This document shows, in pieces, positions 57,890 to 64,000 of a stretch of DNA of 64,000 nucleotides. Under the pieces are notes generated by a model. That model saw nothing but the letters and a program-made list of their open reading frames with translations. It had not been told where the DNA came from and did not search any database. This DNA is from Lantana camara (taxonomy: Eukaryota > Streptophyta > Magnoliopsida > Lamiales > Verbenaceae): the NCBI GenBank assembly GCA_037501455.1, contig CM074857.1:97807501-97871500 (forward strand), read 5' to 3'. Made by a program: the position numbers and the translations under genes. Numbering within the stretch: position 1 is the stretch's first letter; every line of letters begins with the position of its first letter.

Positions 57890-58696
57890 TAGGGCTGTAA
57901 ATGGATATCCTGAAATCCGATATCCGTCTGCATTCGAATTCGTTTACAGAGGATATTATCCGTATCCGATTATAGACATCCGAATTATAAACGGATAAGG
58001 ATATGGTAATAAGACATCCGATCCGTTTAACATCCGATCCGTTTCATTATCGGTTAGATTTTCCGTTATCCGATTTATCCGTAATCCGTATCCGATAAAT
58101 AATATATTATATTAAAATATATACACACAACTGTGTATGTATGATAGATTATTAGTATTAAGTAAATTTTTTTGCGCATTTATTAAAGAAAAATCTTAGG
58201 TTTTAATAGTAACCATATGTTTACTTCAACATTTATATTGAGATAATATAAGTAACATATATTATGTTATTAATAAAAGTATTATATTTCAAATTAATTA
58301 TATGACAAAATTTATAATTTCCAACATATTTATACATTCACTAAAAAATAAAATTAATATATATAGATATAGTTATTATTTCTCTCTTTGTCTAATATAT
58401 CTATATATATATATATATATTCAAAGTCATATAATTATTAAATAATTTATTTATAAATGAGTAGTTGATAATTTGATTAAAAATTCGAAGTTATATAGTT
58501 AAATAATTTATGTCAAAATGAATAGTTGAAAATCCGATTAAAATCCGAATCCGTCCGAATCCGCCTTGTATCCGTATAAAAAGGATATTATCCGAATTCG
58601 ATTTAAAAGGATATTATCCGTATGCGTTCGAATCATAAAAGGATAAGGATATGATAATTATATATCCGATCCGTTTAATATCCGTTTACACCCCTA
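57890..58696. mobile_element. hAT-like MITE, copy 2
   Basis: 807 bp, terminal repeats TAGGGCTGTAAATGGAT and TAGGGGTGTAAACGGAT, with a perfect 8-bp duplication AGTATAAC at 57882-57889 and 58697-58704. It lies in the opposite orientation to copy 1 at 43034, whose ends it shares. The middle is AT-rich, with a TA run near 58400. No coding frame, so it depends on a transposase from elsewhere. Confidence 0.9.
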
Positions 58697-59516
58697 AGTA
58701 TAACGAGAGAGAAATCGATATTCTTTACTTGCATAGCTTAAAGGTACATCAATAGCCAGGTATATATATTCAACGAATAGACCCGCAGAGCGCGGGGGAG
58801 CTGACACGTGTCCATCTCTATTGCATGTGGGCCCCTCCTTCAACACCCATTGTGCTGCATGTGGGTCTTTGGAAAATTCTCTCTCTTTCTCATATGCATG
58901 TCGTTCTTAAGTAATTAGTAATTACTCAATTTAATTTTGCCAGCTACTTTTCCTTTATTGGTGCCTAAATAATTAATTTCCTTCAACTCTACAATATGAT
59001 CGACTATGTAGGGGATATCCCTGGTTCTTTAGTTATAGAATACTAGTAATTCCGAACATTCGATTCATATGTAAATAAAAAATATTAGTATTTAAATATA
59101 TTAAAATAAATTTTTATTAATATATATTCGATAATTATTTTTAATATAAAAAATAAATAACATAAGATAGTATCATATTAATAATTAATATGATACGATT
59201 AATATGATACTATAATTAAAATTTTAACCAAAAAAAAATATTAATAATTAAAATTAAAAATTAAAAATATAAGTGAAAAGAGATAAGAGATTTATAAAAG
59301 AAAAGAAAAGAGTTGAATTGATAAGAGAGAAAAAAAAAAGGCTAGAAAGGCGTGGGAGTTATGAAATAAAATAAATAAATAAAGATACCAAGAGTTTATA
59401 ACACCACAATCGACTCTGACACTATAAATAAAAAATAAATAAAAGTGAGGTTAGAAAAAAGTGAAATTCATAGATAACTAACTAATTAATTATACACGTT
59501 CTCTACATATTGGAGG

Positions 59517-59549
<33 letters not shown>

Positions 59550-59746
59550 GGTCAAGTCCAAGAGACCACAGGTCGACACTTAATAATAGAGTACAGATGT
59601 AAGAGAAAAGTGAAAATGGGGATATCAACTATGCTGGAATTTTAGGACATATCTCTTTACCCAACTTCTTTCCCCGTAATTTTTAAAAATTTGGATATTT
59701 GGAAATGAGATTGTCGAAACGGTTTTTTATCGCCGGCATAGTGTTC

Positions 59747-60059
59747 GTGCCGGTCACGTGATCCACATAATTCACACAAGTTGAAATTTTATTTTCTTTT
59801 TAGTGTAAAACAATATGGTTCTAAAACCAATTCTGAACGGTCTGCTCACATATAATTAATTATTTTTAAATAATTTAAATAGATGAAGAGTCAGTACACG
59901 TGTCGTACATGAGTATCACACATGTTGGCCACATCGTAAGAAAAAAAAAATGATTAATTACATGTGAACAAACAGTTTTGAGTTAGCCCTAGTGGTATTG
60001 ACCATATCAGAAAAAAAATTCTATATGGAGCGATTATTAGAATTATGTGACCGACACAG
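59747..60059. repeat. Imperfect inverted repeat, possible degraded MITE
   Basis: The outer arms 'cggtcacgtgatccacataattc' (59751-59773) and 'gaattatgtgaccgacacag' (60040-60059) are partly complementary. The inner arms 'tgctcacatataattaatta' (59842-59861) and 'attaattacatgtgaacaaa' (59953-59972) pair better. No target duplication was recognised. Confidence 0.45.
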
Positions 60060-60211
60060 AAAGACAAAAAGACATTTTGTCAATCGGAATTTCAGATATG
60101 TAAATTCTTGAAACATGCAATACAAAATTACGACTAAAAAAAAAAACATGTAAAAAAATTGCAACATAATGTAGTTGATATCCCATTTTTATTTTTATTT
60201 TCTACGTGTAG

Positions 60212-60213
<2 letters not shown>

Positions 60214-60251
<38 letters not shown>
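60214..60251. repeat. Run of 38 A
   Basis: An uninterrupted A tract preceded by 'tctacgtgtagat'. It could be the tail of a retroposed sequence on the plus strand, but no SINE or LINE body was recognised before it. Confidence 0.8.
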
Positions 60252-60256
<5 letters not shown>

Positions 60257-61162
60257 TTGGAGTCTAAAAACAACACATTTAGTTTTATCAAAATGTATTT
60301 CAAATTTTAATAGTGCAACCCAAATCAAACGCAAACTAGTAACATATAAAGTCATTAAAGAAAAATCATCTTAATAAGGAAAGGGAGAATATTTTATTAT
60401 TATTTTACAATAGTAAGGATTGTGTGCTAGCTTATTTATATGGAAGGGAAGTTAGTCTTGTCCGGCCACTCTCTTTATAGAATCACATAAGGGATCATAG
60501 ATTGAGTTAATATTCCTCTCACGAAAAAAATAATAATAATAAAAAAATAATAAAAAATATTCCTCTCACGGAAAATATATATAAAGTATCTGATAGATTG
60601 GTTGAAATCTACAAATGCTATTTATAATGATAAAATAAAGATTCCCACCTTAGGATTAATTAGTGAGAAAAATATATCTAATACGGTTAACCACAAATGG
60701 GGGCCGTTGAAAGTTTTGAGTCTAATTAAAAAGGTCAAAACCATGAAATTTAGTGCTACAAGAATAAAAAATAATGCTATGTGGCATATTTTTTTATAAT
60801 TTTTTAAACTTATAGTTATTATAAGAAAAAAAAGTATTTCTTGAAAGATAGAATCAATCCATAATTGGATAACTTCATCACGAAAGACTTTGGTTGAAAG
60901 ATTAATTAAAGGAACATTTTCAATCCAACGATTGAGATGCCCAGCTTACTAAATTATGGCCGCGGAGCTTGAATTTCTATGAACATAATTGTATTTGATT
61001 TTGTATTATGTATCATTATTATTTTTTGATAGCAATTTTTTGTAATTTAGAGAACAAATTATTTCGACTTGCAAACCGTCATTTAATGTTTACATTTTGA
61101 CATGTCATCTTCTAAACTCATTTTCTAGTGGTTTAATTTTTGAGTTTTTTTTTTCCGTAGAG

Positions 61163-61665
61163 CACCCCTTTGTTAGGAATAAGTGTTATGAAAAACCCTT
61201 TGTTATAAAAATTGGTTTGGTGAGCCTTATGTTTTATAAATTATTGCATAAAAAACCTTAAGTTGACTATTTGAGTTACACGCGCCGTAAATACGGCTGA
61301 ATACGTGTTTTTCTATGTGAATTACCATTTTTACTCTCCTTTATTATTTTTGAACACAAGTGTGGTTTTATCTTTTCATTTGACCCTAAATTTTTAGAAT
61401 TATTTTTCTTTGGTCTCATTCAGATTTGTTTCTCTGTCTTCTCAATCATCTCAATTTGAATTTAGTTGTTCTTACGGAGCATGATGAAAAGTAATTAGTG
61501 TGGTGATTCCCAATTCGATTGTAGTAATTTAGGAAAAACAAATTTAAAATACTAATAAATAAATTTGGGGGCGGTGTGCTAATTATGTGCTAATAGACGG
61601 TTTTATCAACAAATTTTTGTAGCACAGAGTTTTTTGTGATACTTATATCTAACATAGGGTTGTGT
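61163..61665. mobile_element. Non-coding terminal-inverted-repeat element
   Basis: The left end (from 61163: CACCCCTTTGTTAGGAATAA...) and the reverse complement of the right end (CACAACCCTATGTTAGATAT...) match over some 50 bases with about a dozen changes. Flanks both contain GTAGAG (61157-61162; 61666-61671). About 500 bp, no coding frame. The superfamily is uncertain: the duplication looks like 6 to 8 bp, which would suit a hAT-like element. Confidence 0.6.
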
Positions 61666-61671
61666 GTAGAG

Positions 61672-62686
61672 TTAACTCTTTAATTTTGTTTAAAACAATT
61701 GATCCTATATGCATTATAGATCTGTCACGTGTTTTTTTTTATAGCAAAAACCATAGAAAAATGAATTTAAATAATAGTATATTACAAATACAAATATTAG
61801 ATAATGGACTACAAATTAAAATAATTTATTATGTGAATAGCAAACAACGCAATAATTCAATTTCAAAAAATATTTATCTCTTATTATAAATATTGCAAGC
61901 CTTAATTTCATTTTGGATGGCTAATAATTAATACCAATTCTGTACTATTAATAATATTTTATTATTTTCTCTTATTTTAGATCCCGACTTTGTGTGTCAA
62001 ATGATCGATATTCGAAAATTTCCGAAACCTTTCACCATCGTCTCTATCTATTTTCGGGTCTCGGGATATGAAACCATCAATTATGGTAACTCCTACAAAC
62101 AGTGAAACTCTATATTTCATAATTTCTCTTTTTTTTTTTTTTCGGTCCTTTACTTTCTCTTTTTGGTTCTTAAGAAACTGTACATTTAATAATGAATTTA
62201 ATTGTTAGGTCACATTTGGAGTAGGTATGTATATCGGTTGCAACAAGACTATTGGGTCTAGGGACGATATATATATATACACTTAAAATACATTATCTTG
62301 ATAAGTACTAGTGGTGTGGTGAATTTTCTTTTCTCTACGTTTATTTTAAAACCACCTTAATAACCCTCTTGTACATAGATCTTATAGTACGTTGCAACAA
62401 ACAGAAAACCTTAACCAATGGTCTTGCTATCGCTAAGACTAGACCTCCTATTAATATAAGATAACCAATATATTCGCATAAACAAACAAAAGAAAAAAGC
62501 TTTCTTTTTTCAGTTGATTAAGACCTTGTGAAACATACGGACAAAGACAAGTTGAATTTGGTAAGAAGAGACTTTTGGAGCTACATCAACATGAAACTAA
62601 TTAACTCAACATTTTGCTGAGGTGTGAAGAAATATACATATTATATGAATAGATGCATATTAGTGTATGTATGTGCGTGTATGATA
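61672..62686. other. Intergenic DNA upstream of the AHL gene
   Basis: About 1 kb of AT-rich DNA with no supported gene. A plus-strand frame of 75 codons near 61662 is AT-driven and has no recognisable content. Distal promoter elements of the AHL gene may lie here, but none could be named. Confidence 0.5.
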
Positions 62687-62728
62687 GAGAAAGAGAGCAC
62701 GAGAGAGAGAGAGAGACAGAGAGAGAAG
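62687..62728 (+). repeat. GA-rich microsatellite in the AHL upstream region
   Basis: A GAGA run of about 40 bases with small interruptions, about 300 bp before the predicted TATA box. GA repeats near plant promoters can bind GAGA-binding BPC proteins. Whether this one does is unknown. Confidence 0.6.
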
Positions 62729-62906
62729 GGGTGACCCTCGTGAGTAAATGTTAGAACAAATCAAGATCGAACCCTAATCCAAGAACTAGCTAGTCCTTTG
62801 GAAAGAGGCTCAAAAGCTCCCATCTCGACGATCATTCTGAAACCCTCCATAGAAGGGAACTTAGGTAGAAAGTGTTTTAGATAATTATAGCTAGATCGCC
62901 GCCGCC

Positions 62907-63002
62907 ATGGAGGTTTTGGAAAGTGGAGAGATGTTGGATTCACCTCAAATATTGGTGGATGACACCCAAAACCTCCACTTGTTTTTCGTCCTCCCTTTAT
63001 AA
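62907..63002 (+). CDS. Possible short upstream frame before AHL (31 codons)
   Basis: ATG in a strong context (GCCGCCATGG), reading MEVLESGEMLDSPQILVDDT and then a hydrophobic end, stop TAA at 63000. It would matter only if transcription starts before 62900. The TATA-like box at 62996 lies at its end and argues for a start near 63030, in which case it is not transcribed. On the opposite strand a 105-codon frame covers the same place and is probably chance. Confidence 0.2.
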   Translation: MEVLESGEMLDSPQILVDDTQNLHLFFVLPL

Positions 63003-63003
63003 G
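62996..63003 (+). promoter_or_regulatory. Probable TATA box of the AHL gene
   Basis: TTTATAAG in CCTCCCTTTATAAGGTG. A start about 30 bases later (near 63030) would give a leader of about 180 bases containing the pyrimidine-rich 'cctttctcctttatttcctc', common in plant 5' leaders. Confidence 0.55.
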
Positions 63004-63211
63004 GTGAAGACTGTAATCACTACCTTCCTTCATTAAACAAATCCAGCCACATAAAGCTAAAGAAAACCCAAAGTCCACCCCTTTCTCCTTTATTTCCTCC
63101 CACTAATCAATCTTTTTATTTGAATTCTTCACACCCTTTAATTGCTACTTCAAATTAATCCAATCTTCCTCAGCAAATCAAAAAGAAAAAAGAAAGGGAA
63201 ATTCTGACACC

Positions 63212-64000
63212 ATGGATGGACACTCACTTCCACCCCCTTTCCACACGAGGGATTTCAACTTGCAGCACCAATTCCACCACCACAACAACCAGCAGAACTC
63301 CGAAGACGAGCAGAGCGAAACGAGCGGCACCTTAAAACGCAGCCGTGTGGACAAGAGCGATTCCCCAGGAAAGGATGGCGGCGGAAGCGGAGGCGCCGGG
63401 GAGGGAGAGATGTCTGGCAACAGGAGACCCAGAGGCCGCCCAGCTGGTTCCAAGAACAAACCAAAACCCCCTATCATAATAACCCGCGACAGCGCAAATG
63501 CTTTGAGAACCCACGTCATGGAAATCTCCGACGGCTGCGACATCATGGAGAGTGTCGCCACCTTCGCGCGCCGCCGCCAGCGCGGCGTCTGCATTATGTC
63601 GGGCACCGGAAACGTGACCAACATAACCCTAAGGCAGCCGGCGGCGCCTGGGGCAGTCATGACTCTGCACGGCCGGTTCGAGATCTTATCCTTAGCTGGC
63701 TCGTTCCTCCCTCCTCCGGCGCCGCCGGCTGCTTCGGCGGTGACGATATACTTGGGCGGCGGGCAGGGGCAGGTTCTTGGGGGCGGCGTTGTTGGCCAAC
63801 TTCTTGCTGCAGGCCCAGTTATTATAATGGCGGCTTCTTTCAGCAATGCGGCGTATGAGAGACTGCCGCTGGAGGAAGAGGAAAATGCCATTAATCAAGT
63901 TCAGGGTAATAATTCTCTCGGATCGCCGCCGCCCGGAATCGGTGGACAGCCGACGCAAAATCAGCAGCAGCAACTTTTGGGGGATCCGTCTATGTTTCAG
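63212..64000 (+). CDS. AHL protein (AT-hook motif nuclear-localized), AHL22/24-like, cut by window end
   Basis: A nuclear DNA-binding protein that binds AT-rich, matrix-attachment-like DNA and acts in complexes with other AHL proteins. Members of this clade restrain hypocotyl growth and affect flowering and leaf ageing in Arabidopsis. The 263 residues seen show: start [15 protein letters not shown], a histidine/glutamine-rich segment (18-29), an acidic/serine region, one type-I AT-hook with RGRP at residues 74-77 followed by [10 protein letters not shown], then a PPC/DUF296 domain (about 90-215) containing [19 protein letters not shown] (154-172) and ending [16 protein letters not shown] glutamine-rich tail leads to the window edge. 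It is a single open frame without introns, as is usual for clade-A AHL genes. The N-terminus and tail resemble the AHL22/AHL24 subgroup; the exact orthologue is undecided. The usual length of just over 300 suggests about 40 to 50 residues are missing. Confidence 0.95.
   Translation, partial: MDGHSLPPPFHTRDFNLQHQFHHHNNQQNSEDEQSETSGTLKRSRVDKSDSPGKDGGGSGGAGEGEMSGNRRPRGRPAGSKNKPKPPIIITRDSANALRTHVMEISDGCDIMESVATFARRRQRGVCIMSGTGNVTNITLRQPAAPGAVMTLHGRFEILSLAGSFLPPPAPPAASAVTIYLGGGQGQVLGGGVVGQLLAAGPVIIMAASFSNAAYERLPLEEEENAINQVQGNNSLGSPPPGIGGQPTQNQQQQLLGDPSMFQ

Larger units (their letters stand above)
58705..61162. other. AT-rich intergenic DNA
   Basis: No gene could be supported on either strand. It holds several A runs (59531-59549; 60214-60251), an imperfect inverted repeat (59747-60059) and short words such as CACGTG near 59756. 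The first 100 bases after the MITE are GC-richer, with 'cgcagagcgcggggg' near 58788. Confidence 0.6.

Noticed and set aside
61662..61889. Plus-strand frame of 75 codons near 61662
   Set aside because: Composition follows the AT-rich DNA (N, I and L codons); no domain and no supporting signals.
62761..63078. Minus-strand frame of 105 codons upstream of the AHL gene
   Set aside because: No domain, no promoter or neighbour to support it, and it overlaps the likely AHL promoter. Kept only as a remark under the short upstream frame.
63178..63973. Minus-strand frames opposite the AHL coding region
   Set aside because: Complement of a GC-rich, clearly conserved gene.
1..64000. CRISPR arrays, tRNA or rRNA genes, prophage or bacterial operons
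   Set aside because: Looked for and not seen. All regular repeats are LTRs, inverted terminal repeats or simple tandem arrays within plant transposons.

Overview
This is nuclear DNA of a flowering plant, probably a eudicot. The evidence is the set of elements present (Ty1/copia, Ty3/gypsy chromovirus, Ty3/gypsy Tat lineage with its second RNase H), plant-type GT-AG introns and TATA boxes, and an AT-hook gene of the AHL family at the right edge. No bacterial, organellar, tRNA, rRNA or CRISPR signal was seen. The species cannot be named from the sequence.

Layout. (1) From 1 to 44137 lies one old Ty1/copia element on the minus strand, cut apart by later insertions. Its pieces are 1-2394, 10170-11861, 24202-25734 and 41832-44137. 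Inserted into it are element A (chromovirus, 2400-10164, minus, 5-bp target duplication GCTCA), element B (Tat lineage, 11862-24196, plus, duplication AATTA), element C (composite Tat-lineage element, 25735-41826, minus, duplication TATTT) and a hAT-like MITE (43034-43744). (2) From about 44190 to 46479 is a worn chromovirus-type LTR fragment carrying a small CACGG-rich MITE. (3) Element D, a third Tat-lineage element, fills 47158-57803 (plus, duplication TCACC). (4) Then come a second copy of the hAT-like MITE (57890-58696, perfect 8-bp duplication), about 4 kb of AT-rich intergenic DNA with an inverted repeat and another terminal-inverted-repeat element, and (5) an AHL transcription factor gene (start 63212, running off the window), the only clear host gene.

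The most interesting content is in the Tat elements. Besides gag-pol on the element strand, B, C and D each carry, between pol and the 3' LTR, an oppositely oriented gene. It has its own TATA box, a first exon coding a globular domain, an exon rich in charge or glutamine, and a last exon coding a coiled coil. In B and D two GT-AG introns fall in the same phases (1 then 0), and splicing joins frames that are otherwise separate. C carries this gene twice, because an internal truncated LTR and a second 3' end have been added to it.

All elements are disabled by stops, frameshifts or lost catalytic residues. By eye, the LTR pair of B differs at about 11 of 836 positions (youngest) and that of D at about 19 of 592 plus one indel. 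The pairs of A and C are more diverged, and the copia host element is the oldest. In-frame stops in D are all TAG. The AHL gene is intact as far as it can be read.
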